Assembly (NCBI RefSeq): GCF_901709675.1
Contig: NC_051100.1
Coordinates: 5,768,001 to 5,832,000 of the forward strand
DNA from: Syngnathus acus
Lineage: Eukaryota; Chordata; Actinopteri; Syngnathiformes; Syngnathidae
Direction: 5' to 3'
Length of the DNA stretch: 64,000 nucleotides
How positions within the stretch are numbered: the stretch's first letter is position 1; every line of letters starts with the position of its first letter. A program made the position numbers and the translations under genes. This document shows positions 1 through 11,022 of this stretch, piece by piece. Below the pieces are notes generated by a model that did no database searches, was not told where the DNA came from, and saw nothing but the letters and a program-made list of their open reading frames with translations.

Positions 1-2019
1 TATTTATTTATTTATTATTTCTACTTATATAATTATTTATTATTGATTCATTCATTTGGTTGAAAAATGGTACTGATGCATTGGGAAACTTGTTACAGTA
101 GAAGTTTCATCTCAGGATGGCAAATACAAATTTGATACCCTTATCTTGCTGCAGACTGCAATGTTTCAGAGGTGTGAGTTTTATTTTTTGGGAGGGGGTC
201 TTCTTCACCAAACTCAAGTTCTTATGATGAATATAACATTCCCACAATGAGAAGAAGCCAATCAGCTTGTTTTGGCTGAAAGTGAGAAAGACAGATAATT
301 ACTTGATAAATAGGCAATCCGAGAGGTGGTTACCAGCCAATCAAGCTTGTGTGTACATTTTGGGGAGTCTCTACCTAAATGGTGGTCAAATGCTGAACAT
401 GGCTGGGCCTTTTCTGTTACAAAGACGACAGGTAGCACGCAGTACAGTGCTGTAATAAATAATAAATAAAATAAATAAATAAAATAAATAATAAATAAAT
501 AAATCAGTACAGCGATCGTTTAAATACTAAATGGCAGCACTATCAGAATGAAAGCAGACAATCCTGTTTTAACGGAATAACAGTGAGTGATCTGATAGTA
601 TTCATTCAGAGAAGAAATTGACTTTTATGCTGTATCTATTCCCTATTGGTATGTATTCATTTCTCTCACTTACAGTGTCAGTAAATTTGTTTGCTTTTTG
701 GTTTCAAAGGGATTTCTTTGAACCACATATCTTTATAGCACTTTTACCAAAATCTGTGGTATAGAAATACAATCTGCACATGTTATTGTAGCATTTACAC
801 TATTTAAAAGGTCTTCAAACATACTTTTAAAATGATAAAATCTTATTTGAGCATCAATATGATCATTGCAGAGCCAAAAGAAAGGTGACATTCAGTGGTT
901 TGTCATTGACAAGCCAAAAGAAAGCTATTCAGGTAGGCAAGGAAAATGAAAATAATAATAATGTTTTGCATTTTGCTCACTGACTCTACTGATTGTGAAC
1001 ATTAGACCTTAAGACAAACCAAATGGTCTACTCTGTTCAAAAAAAGCAAAATCACTATAGAAGGTATTTATTATTGAGGAGATCCTCCTTGTGAAATTGT
1101 TTAATCAATAGAGGAATGTTCTCTGTAATTAAGTGTGTCAGCTACTTAACAGGACTTAAACCTCTATCAACTCAATGTCAAGAGAGGAGTTAAATGTAAT
1201 GTCTAATGAGGTAACCATGCTTCTAATTGACAACAACAATGGCTATAACCCAAACAATGTAAATGCAGGTTTTGTGTCCAAATATAAGATTGGAGTTCAT
1301 TACCACAAAGAAAGATTATCTATGTCATGACGGTGCTTCAGTTTGTCGACAGGCATATCAGTGAAATTGCAAAGTGCGGTTTTGCTGAGTCATGTAAAAT
1401 TCCATTGAAAGCACACTTGCAAATAAATTGCTAATATTCAGATGTGATAGAAGTTTTTTCTTCCGTTTACATCGCTATTAAGATGCATCGCCCAACTGCA
1501 TTAATTGTGATCCATGAGTCTGTGAGAAACTGATATTTTGAAACAAAATCGATCAGACGGCAAAATGGTTTGAAACTAAATGAAAGCTGGAAGTATGGAC
1601 ATTGATCTGTTAGATCAGCCTTCATAAAGACAACCTCCCTGTTCTTAAGTCTTCAAAATGACATCAGAATGGTTCTTATGTGACATGAACGTGAGTTAAT
1701 ACAGTGCTGTGTGTTGACATCAATAAGCATGCAGCTTGTGAATGCTGAAGAACACCAAGTGATCTGCATATGAAACAAAATGTCATAAGCATCAGCAGCC
1801 ACTTCCTCAGCAAACGCTCTCACTGTCATGTACATAAACAGACACACTGGTCATCACTCCCTCATCTTTCAGCACACTCTCTCTCTTCTCTCCCTCTTTC
1901 ATTGATCTCACTCTCATTGGACTCATCGCTCTAAATTCTCCGCAGACAAAGAGCAACCACTGGATGACAATCACATTAGAGCACACAATCTATTTATGGC
2001 TTTGCCTCATATTTCAATT
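1..2019. other. AT-rich non-coding sequence, no gene seen
   Basis: The stretch opens with a run of TATT repeats and is mostly AT-rich unique sequence. It holds one AAAT microsatellite (454-504). It also has a degenerate short duplication near 870-925, where the string AGCCAAAAGAAAG occurs twice about 37 bases apart. The phrase GGTTACCAGCCAATCA near 328 resembles the core of the SINE family found elsewhere in the window but is too short to call. No open frame has splice sites or a recognisable domain. Confidence 0.6.
454..504. repeat. AAAT/AAATA microsatellite
   Basis: Imperfect tandem AAAT and AAATA units, about 50 bases, directly visible. Confidence 0.9.
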
Positions 2020-2132
2020 TTCTCTCTCTCTCTTGCTCTCTCTTGCACTCTCTCTCTCTCTCTCTCTCTTACTCTCTCACTCTCTCTCTCTCTCTCGCCA
2101 TGCACGAATACACACACACACACACACACACA
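2020..2132. repeat. Compound CT then CA microsatellite
   Basis: An interrupted CT array (2020-2096) is followed, after a 14-base spacer, by about eleven CA units (2111-2132). Three overlapping frames of 62-75 codons in this interval are low-complexity artefacts of the array. Confidence 0.92.
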
Positions 2133-3739
2133 TTCCTTTGTCTTCCACTGCAATAACGTAAACGCCAAGATTTTAGTGGTAATGAGTTTTTAATGAAAAA
2201 TGAATTAGTTACAGGAGATTGTGGAAAAGATAAAACATTGGAAAGAACAGGTGATATCAAACCAGGAGGGGAAAAAAAAAGACATTGGATGCACAATAGT
2301 TTTTATTTGATTTTACGCGTAGCTAAAACTGATTTGTAAAGAAACTGACAAAACTATATATCTAAATTTATATAGCTATAGATAGAGATGGTGTGACAGA
2401 CTAAATGTGTTTTCTGTGTGAATGCATGGACTGCAGGGCCATCAATTGGCTCCAGAAATGCCATGCAATGATGGTAATGGTCTAGGAGCAGAGAGTAATG
2501 AAGGAATTGATCTCCCCTTCGCAGCGAGTGCTTGACATTTTCACCAAAGCCTTGAGCACCTAACCTTACCGTGCATTTTTTACCTTACTTCTTACCGCAC
2601 TGTTTGCATCATTTGCATCGATGTCGGACAATACCACAGTTTTATTTGACACTGTGCACGATTCCAGTTTTTTTCTCATTCTTTAGAATATGCTTCATAA
2701 AAAAAATGGAAATTATATAACAAATAAAAAATAATACAAAGATACTGTAAAAATGATGATTTGTTATTAGCTGCCCTATCAAAATAATGAAATAATCTTT
2801 CTTAAAGCAGATTTGTTCCAGCGCTTGTATTGGATCTTATTGGATTCATGAGCGTAAGGTAAAAACTATACTGAAAGAATTATACGTTGTATTTTTGTAA
2901 TAATTTAAATTTTTTATTGTTGTTAATTTGTAATACAATTTTGGTCACTTCAGGGTCATTGATAATATGATAAAATGAAAGGTTGTAAAATGTTCTTCCA
3001 TGATTGGGGCTGCAAGCTTGTAATCTTTTAGGATGCTTATAGAAGAGCCTTCTGATTTTGCTCTCTCAGTATCTGCATAAGTGTCAGCTGAGGAAAAAGT
3101 GAAATGGAAATGCAAAGTACAAAAAGCTGTGTCGCTGTAATAAGTTGAGCAGCCTCCAACATGGGTGCAGTGTGATAAATCTGAGCAGAGTCGCATGCTA
3201 AACAGCTTCAACCTGGCTGCCTCCAGCTCCCTGTAAACAGGCTTTGTGTCACCATTGTCAAATCACAGCTCCATTATTATACATGAGAGTCTGAGGCCTT
3301 TAAGAAGCTTCATACACAGAGCTGGCAGCCTACTTCTCTATTTCTTGCCCCCCCCCATTTTCCCCTCTTACACTTTTTCTCTGAATTTGGTCCAACAGAA
3401 AAAAAAAAAAAAGGCAGCTATTTTATATCTATACTCACTCCTTCCCCCTCATTCACCACTGAATCGTGTTCTTGTTTCATGAACTTGGGTGCAGTTGTGA
3501 GTGACCTGCTCCACCTGTGGCTAACATAGATGGAGAATAGGATCAGGGCTTGGACATTTATTTTGAGGGAGTGTTTTATCTGCTGCTTTTGAAAACATTC
3601 TGTCTGGGAAGGGGAATACTGTCAGTTCCAATGAGGAGAAAGTACAGAATCCAGACTAAGGACAACTCAGAGACCCCTGAGTGTTGTTAGTCACCGAAAT
3701 GTTGAACAGAGGCTGTGATTTACCGAAGTCGAATTCCTT
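2133..3739. other. Non-coding, no gene seen
   Basis: Mostly AT-rich unique sequence with short A and C homopolymers (A run at about 3400, C run at about 3348). No domain, splice pair or dispersed repeat is recognised. Confidence 0.55.
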
Positions 3740-3785
3740 GTTTGGCATGCTCAAACATGGCGAATAAAAACTCTTGAAGTCTTTT
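3740..3785 (+). repeat. Possible LINE 3' tail fragment
   Basis: The phrase CATGGCGAATAAAAACTCTTG matches the general style of fish LINE 3' ends, in which a short hairpin-like stretch is followed by an AATAAA-like motif and a short tail repeat. It is only about 45 bases long, so the family cannot be assigned. Confidence 0.35.
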
Positions 3786-3799
3786 TATAAATAAAAATG

Positions 3800-3948
3800 T
3801 TGGATTCAGTTTTTGCTTGCCTGGACGTGCCCTTGAGTTGGGCCTCGATGTTGGCCAGGTCTGTCCTGTGGGGCTCGGCACAGCCCAAAAAGGCAATAAG
3901 GGTGAGCCCTTCATATGGGCTCACTATCCGTGGGAGGGGCCAAAACTT
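3800..3948 (+). repeat. Degenerate dispersed repeat, teleost non-LTR 5'-region type
   Basis: The segment contains GGGGCTCGGCACAGCCC, then ATATGGGCTCACTATCC and GTGGGAGGGGCC. From memory, this succession is typical of a repeat seen upstream of endonuclease domains in teleost non-LTR retrotransposons. The copy is truncated and has no downstream coding part here. A 202-codon minus-strand frame crosses it (3751-4359) but carries no domain and is considered accidental. Confidence 0.45.
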
Positions 3949-4920
3949 GACTTTACGAGTATTCACATAATAAGCAGATTCATCAACCTGTAGCGTGCAG
4001 TCCACAATTGATTGTTTGCGGACCAAAATGGTGTATTCTATGTGTATCAGTGCTGTATCATTACAGTGTTTTGCACGGTGTGTGTCTACCATCTGGTATA
4101 AAAAGAAATGAATATTGCAGTGACCCCTGCACTTTAAACGGCTTATATAGCCCATGGATGTTGACATGCACGGAAAAAAATCATGTGAGGCTGAGGATGC
4201 ACTGTGTACGTTTACAGTTGCCCATTGATTTATAATTAACGGCGGAGTTGCTGCTTCAGCGCACACACAGCTGGCTGGGTCTCGGTGGGCACAACAATGT
4301 GTGTGTTTGTTTGTGTCAGATTTTTTTTTTTTTTTGAAAGAGGTAGATAGAATATACAATCCTCCTCATATTGTTCCTGTTTGAAGACATATTTTCAGCT
4401 GGTTTTGTCATCGAATAGTATGACGACTGAACAAAGTGATCGCACAAAGTCAATTTATTTTTGTTATTACCAGTACTGTCGATTTGTGTAGTATTGTATG
4501 TGCATGATTGTTCGTACAAGGTCAGACACGTTTAAGCTTTTTATGGTGATAATAGCTGACAGTGTCAATGTTCCCAAACTGAGCTGTCTTGTCGTTATTT
4601 GTTCAAGTGCAAACTGCTTCTCTCTATTGAGGGCCAACGGTACTGACCCATAAAGTAAGTACAATCCACTTTTGCCAATAAGAATTTCTATACAAACACA
4701 ATCCATTCACCACTGTTCATCATTGTAGAGCATCTTTTCAAGGAAGTCTGGGATTCACAAATAACAACTGCTGAGAAAAAAATATGAAAAAAAAAAGATT
4801 TCTCTAAGTATAAATACTGTACTTGGTTTTCTTTGTTTTTTTTAATACTAGAAAGATTATCTCTGTGTCCCAACTCCCAATTCATAATTTACTTTGAAAC
4901 TCGAATGGAGTTTTATAAAT
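3949..4920. other. Non-coding, no gene seen
   Basis: Balanced to AT-rich sequence with a T homopolymer at 4320-4335. The part at about 4010-4240 may be further old repeat, because it adjoins the degenerate repeat, but I could not match it to a family. Confidence 0.45.
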
Positions 4921-4924
4921 TTAA

Positions 4925-5176
4925 GACAACAGCAAGCAGGTGTGGCAGGGAGTCCAGCAACCCACCAACTACAGAACCACCATCGGAGCTGCTGAAGGGG
5001 CCGCCTCACCGGCAGAGATTATGTCTGCGTATGTTCTTCTGTGGGTTTTTAGCTTGTATTTTTTAATCTTTTTATTCTATTTATTTTTTTTCTCATGCAC
5101 TGATCGGTTGGCACTTTTTAAATTTCGTTGTACATGTGTGACAGTGACAATAAAGATCTATTCTATTCCACAGTGA
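4925..5176 (+). repeat. 3' end of a LINE (or LINE-tailed SINE)
   Basis: The right end reads TTTCGTTGTACATGTGTGAC, then a short spacer, GACAATAAAGATC and TATTCTATTCC. This arrangement is the characteristic 3' terminus of an abundant teleost LINE group (L2/CR1-like): a Kozak-less 3' UTR, AATAAA and a short tandem ATTCT tail. The left boundary is uncertain. The 4925-5060 part is more GC-rich and could be the end of the 3' UTR or a remnant of ORF2. No reverse-transcriptase motif remains. Confidence 0.6.
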
Positions 5177-5276
5177 AATTGGATGATTAATAGCTGATGA
5201 TGCTCAGATCGTAAAAATAAAAAAAAATAAAAACATTTTTGTCTTCTATAGTTTAGCAGACTAGAATGTTTTCAAC

Positions 5277-5363
5277 GTAGGTTTAGGGCCTCAAAGCAGG
5301 TCTTCAAAGTAGATTTTGGTTTTGGTTCTGAAGTCAAAGTAGGCTTAGGGTATCAAAGCAGGT
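5277..5363. repeat. Short local direct duplication (62-base period)
   Basis: Bases 5277-5301 and 5339-5363 match at 22 of 25 positions around a TTAGGG core and CAAAGCAGGT. They look like the two surviving ends of a local duplication. Confidence 0.6.
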
Positions 5364-6985
5364 AGAAAAAGGGATGATTACTCTCTACATAAATTTCGAG
5401 ACTTCCTCTCATCATGCATTTTATCGTGCAAGTCTCACATTTACTGACAAATTGTTTTGTTTAAAGTCTGGCCTGTGTTTTCACACACAAACACACTCAG
5501 ACCAGCATGACCATTTAATCTCCCTCAGTCTCTACTTTTGCACAGTGCATCACCCTCTAGTAAATATTTGCCCTCTTTTCTTCTGTCACCTTCCATCTTG
5601 CCTTTTATACATTTTCTTCTTTCTCTGACTTGTCATATCACCGTCTGATCTCATCTGCCCCTTCTTATAAGGTCATCTCGCTGGTCTCCACTTTTTTTTT
5701 CTTTTCCTCGCATGGAGTGAGAGCAGCCAGAAGCCCATTCTCTTTAATTCCTCCCTCCATCAGGAGGTGAAGGGCCTGGCTATTTTGAGATGACACACTG
5801 GATTAAGAGGGCACATTTATTACAAATGCGGGGTCATCCGTGGGGGTCCTCAGCGGCCCATGATGTGTATTGTTGCCCACTGATCTGTCATGGCCAGCCA
5901 CAACATATTTGAAGGCCCTTTTGATCCACACCATCATTCACCACAGGCCTTGTGCACACCACATATGCATGTATAAGCATATTCATGCAAACTTTGTAAC
6001 AGGGTCAAGTAGAGTTCTACAAGACAATCCCAGGACACTGTCTGACAGTTGTGTTATTATCACACTGTACACTTGTGTGAAAACCTGCCATCAAATGTTT
6101 TTACAACATAAAGCAGTGCTTTTGTTTTTCACAGAACCAGTGTGTTGACAAAAATCTTGACAGGGATGACAACTTGCTAAAAGTTGCCGAGCTCAACCGT
6201 GTGACTCTTGAGAATATGGAAATAAAGTCAACTGAGAATAAGTCGTAGTATTTTTTCAGTAATCAGTTAAATTGTCACCGACGAGGCAGGGCAATCAATT
6301 GGACGGATAAGTGTGAAATGGTAGGCAAACTTGACGTAGACAACTAATTCTAACTAGATGGTGAAAAAGTAAACTTTACTGAACATTAACTCGTAATGTT
6401 TGGACATTACAATTGATTGGATTTAAAAACATAATTACAATACAAAATTCGGATTCATCTGAATTTGCAGGTCATGTCAACAAAATTCAACATATTTAAG
6501 TAATAGATATACTCATTTATTTTTGTTTGATGAAAATATGGGTTTACAGTGTGATGTGTGCGGTGTGCAAGAGTGAAAGAGAAAATCTGATTGTGAAGGG
6601 TTTGTGTGTGTGTACACTGTACGTGCACTTTTGGGTGTGTGTTTGCATTTGTACACTTTAAAGAGGACTGCATCATACTTCAAGGTGCATTATGGGTCTG
6701 AAGCTAATACACAGTGATAGCTCCAGTACTCTGTGTCGACCACTTGAGACTGTATTTGGGTTTGTGCATGCATGTATGTGCATTGAAATGGCAGCATAAA
6801 AAAAAAACAGCCAACGACCTCACACACATTATTCACCATGAATAAACCACGATCCTGACATAGAGATAGATACAAAAGGAGGGATGAAGAAGGAGAGAAG
6901 CATTGTAAAAGAGCATTCAAAAATATTGAATGGATAGATTGCAAAAGGTTGAGCAAAAGTGAATAGATTGATGAAGTGATGGTAG
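5364..6985. other. Non-coding, no gene seen outside the sub-block at 5745-5935
   Basis: CT-rich stretches (about 5550-5720), GT-rich stretches (about 6600-6660) and AT-rich unique sequence. No exon-like unit was recognised. Confidence 0.5.
5745..5935. promoter_or_regulatory. Candidate conserved non-coding element
   Basis: A block of balanced, non-repetitive composition set between CT-rich and AT-rich DNA, with no coding frame that fits. It is proposed as a possible cis-regulatory element on composition only; no alignment was possible. Confidence 0.25.
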
Positions 6986-7006
6986 GAAGAAGAAGAAGAA
7001 GAAGAA
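6986..7006. repeat. GAA microsatellite
   Basis: About seven tandem GAA units. Confidence 0.9.
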
Positions 7007-7186
7007 ACATTTCCGCACTTAACTGCTCAACACAGGGAAACCTTTAATTAAATGGCCCAGATTTCATAGTGCACTTTGTTGAGATTAAAATCGCATCAAA
7101 ATAATGATTTCATAAAACAATTACAGACTGCATTGTGAATCATACTAAAAATAACAGAGCACGTTTCTCAAGTGTGTACTTCACAC

Positions 7187-7290
7187 ATATATATATATAC
7201 GTATATATATTTTTTTTTTAATTGCCCCCCCCCCGCCCTCTCTCCGTCTTTAACTGTGTATATGACAAATAAACATCTTGAATCTGGAAT
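7187..7290 (+). repeat. AT/T/C simple tract followed by LINE 3' tail
   Basis: An AT array, a T run and a C run (7187-7234) precede CTGTGTATATGACAAATAAA and CATCTTGAATCTGG. The latter is the usual end of teleost L2-like LINE copies (AATAAA followed by a TTGAATC-type tail). Only the last 60 bases or so of the element are present. Confidence 0.55.
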
Positions 7291-8457
7291 AACAAGTCTT
7301 CTGAGTGTGCCTTCTGAATCTCGCAAAGATCATTTTGGTGGCGGATATAGGCAAGAAATGTCACTTCCATCTGATATGGTGCTGATGTGGGATTCCAACC
7401 CGACGTACAAACACACTATGGAATCATGTCAGTTGCAAAATTACATTTGCATTGATAGGACACAGACATAACACAAATCTCACCTTACCTTACAGCACGC
7501 TTGGTCACTGATAAGATAGCCCAGTTAAAAGCCATTGGATGTAAACATATTTTTTTTTCTTTATAAATATAACTTGAGACAGCTTGTGTGCAAGAGCAGT
7601 GAAAAGAGCTGCTGTGCTTTTTAAATATTGCTTGCTTGCTCTACTTGCTTATGACATTCTGCAGGTTTGTGCCACACTGTCAAAGAAGACGCGTCCAGAA
7701 ATGTTTCCCCTTTAACAAAGTGTGTGTATGTGTGTGTACAACTCGACTTGCTTTTTTGTGTCACTTGCTTGCATACTTCACCGCCCCATACACACTCAGC
7801 AACACTAAAATATACCCTTTCCGTTTCTCTCTTTTCTGTTTCTTTTCTGCCTGTACTTCTGAAGGAATTCTCCATCCATCTAATTCCCCTCCTGGTTCTT
7901 TTATATTGAGGCTGGGCCCCGCTCGTATTCCATGTCAAAGGCTTTCTCTTTTATTGAACATCAAATCCTCTGTGTCTCGCCTCACACTCTTTTCTCCTGC
8001 GTGCTCGGCAGCATGCATATTCAGGAGCCGGCGGCCCGCGCCACAGGGCCGGCTAGTAGCCCAAAAATCGCAATTGTGGGTATTAGCGTTGTAACAACGT
8101 GACATGAATTGCCGCGTGCTCTATATATAGGTGCAAAGTCAGTTGCTGTGAGATTAAGACTTTTCTTGTATTGAGATTCACTTTCTTGTTTTCTTTCTCA
8201 AGCTGTTTTCATGGGACTTCTATTTTGACTCTGGAGGTGGCGCTCGGTGTCAGAAAGTTTCAGCAAATCTAGAGATGCAAGAAGCTGCCCCACGGTGGGA
8301 TTTTGCATGCTGATTTGAGCTTTAGAAAGCCATAAAAGGCAGAAAGATGGAAACATCCGAATGCTGTTTGTACCAGTTAATGGTGTCAATGTTGTTATTA
8401 TTATTGTATGTAACTAAAGTCCACATTGCCTTCCTGTGTAGAGTTTGCATGTTCTCC
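7291..8457. other. Non-coding, no gene seen
   Basis: Mixed composition, with a CT-rich interval at 7800-7900 and a GC-rich block at 7985-8100, annotated separately. A 152-codon frame at 7636-8094 is low-complexity on its left and has no domain or splice context. Confidence 0.5.
7985..8100. promoter_or_regulatory. GC-rich block, candidate regulatory element
   Basis: One of the few clearly GC-rich patches in the first 48 kb. It contains CATGCATATTCAG, a GCCGGCGGCCCGCGCC stretch and a 7-base inverted pair AGCCGGC/GCCGGCT that could form a hairpin. No CpG-island-scale extension or coding frame is evident. Confidence 0.25.
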
Positions 8458-8460
8458 TTT

Positions 8461-8461
8461 T

Positions 8462-8545
<84 letters not shown>

Positions 8546-8576
8546 TTCTTTCTTTCTTTCTTTCTTTCTTTCTTTC
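8461..8576. repeat. Long CTTT microsatellite
   Basis: About 29 CTTT units with a single phase slip near 8545. It is a pure pyrimidine strand with mirror symmetry, able to form intramolecular triplex (H-DNA). All frames through it encode SFFL-type or ERKK-type low-complexity peptides and are artefacts. Confidence 0.97.
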
Positions 8577-8848
8577 ACTATCCCAAATCAAAACATGCAT
8601 GTGAGGTTAAGCACTAAATTGTCAATTGTAAGGTATTGGTATACTTTACCCAAATATTGTATATAATATAATATAATGTAGCCGCTCGTGTGTGTGTTTG
8701 TTGTTTTTGATGATATTGTCATGAAATGTAGTTCCCCAGCATGCTTTTTTAATTCTACTGAGTAAATAATGCAACTTGAACGGTCCATAATTCATGTAAG
8801 TGGACATGCAATCAGTTCAGATTAACGTGCGCAATGCTCCTGTGTGTG

Positions 8849-8874
8849 AGAGAGAGTGCGTGCGTGCGTGCGTG
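8849..8874. repeat. GA / GTGC short tandem repeat
   Basis: A short GA run leads into five TGCG units. Confidence 0.85.
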
Positions 8875-9138
8875 TGCATGCACAACGTGACAGGTCATGG
8901 ACTTTCTCCTCGTGGAGCTCTTCCCTGGTTCACTTAATGCTACTTTTCTTCTACCAATTCCACTCAGTGGACTCTTAAAACATCTTAAATTAGATTTCAT
9001 TAAACTAAGGGCTTAATCATCATTAAAATTTACACTTGCTCCTTAAATCCGCAGTTAAAGGTCTTAAAAGTGGCAAAGCCACAATTTTCAGCATTCCATG
9101 GAAATCGTTGTCGGGAATCTAATGGATTTATGATTTCG

Positions 9139-9162
9139 TTTTTTTTTTTTTTTTTTTTTTTT
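9139..9162. repeat. Poly(T) tract
   Basis: 24 consecutive T residues immediately upstream of the candidate exon at 9195. It may act as an extended polypyrimidine tract, or be the reversed poly(A) tail of a lost retroposon. Confidence 0.9.
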
Positions 9163-9194
9163 AGAATAATTTACTGTTGCGTCTGTCTTTCCAG

Positions 9195-9246
9195 GGGAGC
9201 GACGGATTACTGCTTCAGCCACAGGGTCAATGACGACTTTATGGAG
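9195..9246 (+). CDS. Candidate 52-base internal exon, gene unknown
   Basis: The segment has a good 3' splice site (CTGTCTTTCCAG, ending at 9194), a branch-point-like TTTAC with its A at 9173 (21 bases upstream), and a consensus-like donor (GAG then GTAGGC at 9247). Read with one leading base completing a split codon, it encodes GATDYCFSHRVNDDFME and ends in phase 0. Third positions are rich in C and G, unlike the AT-rich surroundings. I do not recognise the protein family. No partner exon was found in the window, so the gene would have introns of at least tens of kilobases on the 3' side. One alternative frame is also open across the 52 bases, so the frame choice rests on codon composition. 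It could instead be a chance splice-site pair. Confidence 0.38.
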
Positions 9247-9659
9247 GTAGGCTATGTTAGAGAAAATGCACTTTTGTTAGGCATCACTTTTATATTTAGT
9301 CTTCTAGCGTACTGAGTCAGTCTTGAGAAAATTAGCCACGGCTCATCCTTTGGACTACAGACAGAGTTACCATGATGACTGTGGGTGGCGCTAGGGCATT
9401 GCGACTAAATGAGTGGCGACTTGTTTTCAATGAACCAAGTATCTGAAGAGAAATTTGTCCCCCTAAAATATAAAGTAAAAGCCTCCTTGATTTATTTTCC
9501 CTAATGGAGACATCATTGCACCACCAAATTTCCAAATGACCAGCTTCCATGCAGACAACTACAACGGTGGTTAACAGAAGCTCATGCTGATATTGCCGTT
9601 AGCTAATACTAAGTGCAGAAAACTTGTCAGACCGGCAGAAATCAACACCAACAGCACCA
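9247..9659. other. Non-coding, flank of candidate exon
   Basis: Unique sequence of mixed composition; nothing recognised. Confidence 0.4.
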
Positions 9660-9970
9660 CGTGTTCTATCATCAGTCTCATGACAGCAGCTCCGATCACA
9701 CCTCTCCCACTGTTTATTCCAGACCATTCCAGGGATAGTTGTCGCTCCGCACCAGGCATTTGCTTTAATCCAGACCAAATGCTAATAGGGCCGGCCATCA
9801 GTTGCTGGCCATCTGCCTGGGCTGTCGGTCAACTGAGGCAAGCTGCGTCGAGCTGTGTAGTGACGGGCCTCTGCCAAAGTCTGAGCTGCACAGAGACCAC
9901 TTCATAACCAGAGGACACTTCACGGCCAATTGTCCACACTTACTGGGAGCACAGACTGCAGCGAGTAGTA
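9660..9970. promoter_or_regulatory. Candidate conserved non-coding element
   Basis: About 310 bases of GC-balanced, non-repetitive sequence, contrasting with its AT-rich flanks. Frames of 107 codons (+) and 62-75 codons (-) overlap it but lack start context, splice sites or domains. It is either a regulatory element or unique filler. Confidence 0.28.
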
Positions 9971-10839
9971 TTATTAAATTGATCATTTCATTAATTTAAG
10001 GGCAGTTTGTCCAGCTCCCCCTTTCCACATCATTAGAATCTGATTTAGAGGATGTCTTGAAGAAAATCAAGCCAATAACTTTCATAGATGTTATGTCTGA
10101 GCATTAACCCATCCAATGAAAATCAGCAGGACTTTGCAGAGGAGATGTACTTTGATGTTTACTTTAGTCTGCATAGAAAATAATATTACTTTAATTGACT
10201 TTAAATGATATAACAAAAATTATGCTTTCAATCAAATTTACACCCACATGATCATAAAATTAATCTGATGAATCAATTTGGTGAGATTAGGTTATATAGG
10301 TTTAGTTAGGTTGGGTGCTTTTTATCAACCTTATTTCTACCAGTAATGGGCTGGGTTCCTTTTATCAATAATGCAATTATTTAAGTAATTACTTGATATA
10401 AACTGGCATTCATTCATCAGACTCTCAGAACCGAACTTTGAACAGCAGTTAGCCAACTTTGGGATTCTGCAGCAAAAGTTCCAAAACAACTTGTTGAATT
10501 TAACTATAATCGTCGATTAATATCATACCTACGAATGATAGATGTTACCTATGAATATGTTTTTTTTTTCTAAAACCTCCTAGTTTAGCCATGCAATCAC
10601 TACAAGTCACATAACAATACTGAATTTCAAAAGAGTTTGTGTATTTTATTGTCTTGTTTGATTCGGAATGCATTCTACCCTCAGATAGACGGCAAGAAGT
10701 GCATCTTTTGCTTTTGGTGTGTGCGAGTGTAATTTCACTACATGTGTGAGCGCACACAAACCTGCCTTTTGTGTGTTTTGGTGTTCTCTGCACTCCATCT
10801 CGCAACCTTCTCCTCATTATCAGTTCTCCTCCAGCATTA
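9971..10839. other. AT-rich non-coding, no gene seen
   Basis: AT-rich unique sequence, with short internal echoes near 10300-10365 (GGGTGCTTTTTATCAA and GGGTTCCTTTTATCAA about 45 bases apart). Nothing else recognised. Confidence 0.5.
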
Positions 10840-10844
10840 TGGAG

Positions 10845-11022
10845 CTAGGGTTGTTCAACTTTTTCAGCTCAGGAAACAAATTTAGAAAATCCAGTACTAC
10901 TCCTCGACCTGGTCTAATGACTACTGGTGTTAGTACCGTACAAACTAGTATTCCTGGCACACTAGAATGGAGAAAGAGGGTCCTTAGCCATTTCAGGTCC
11001 CGACCCATTGAAGCAGTTGCTT
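10845..11022 (-). repeat. Probable old transposon fragment carrying a false open frame
   Basis: On the minus strand this reads as a series of phrases around GACCTG, GACCAGG and a right end near GAGCTGAAAAAGTTGAACAA. It resembles decayed 'cgacccattg'-type DNA-transposon-derived repeats of fish. A 101-codon plus frame ends in it and an acceptor-like CTCCTCCAG precedes it. However, the composition and lack of any family match argue for a repeat rather than a terminal exon. Low certainty. Confidence 0.3.

Noticed and set aside
3751-4359. 202-codon minus-strand open frame
   Set aside because: It starts in a T/A homopolymer region, crosses a degenerate dispersed repeat, and has no domain, signal or splice context.
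9332-9550. Minus-strand frame next to the candidate exon
   Set aside because: Opposite strand to the exon, no splice signals, no family recognised.
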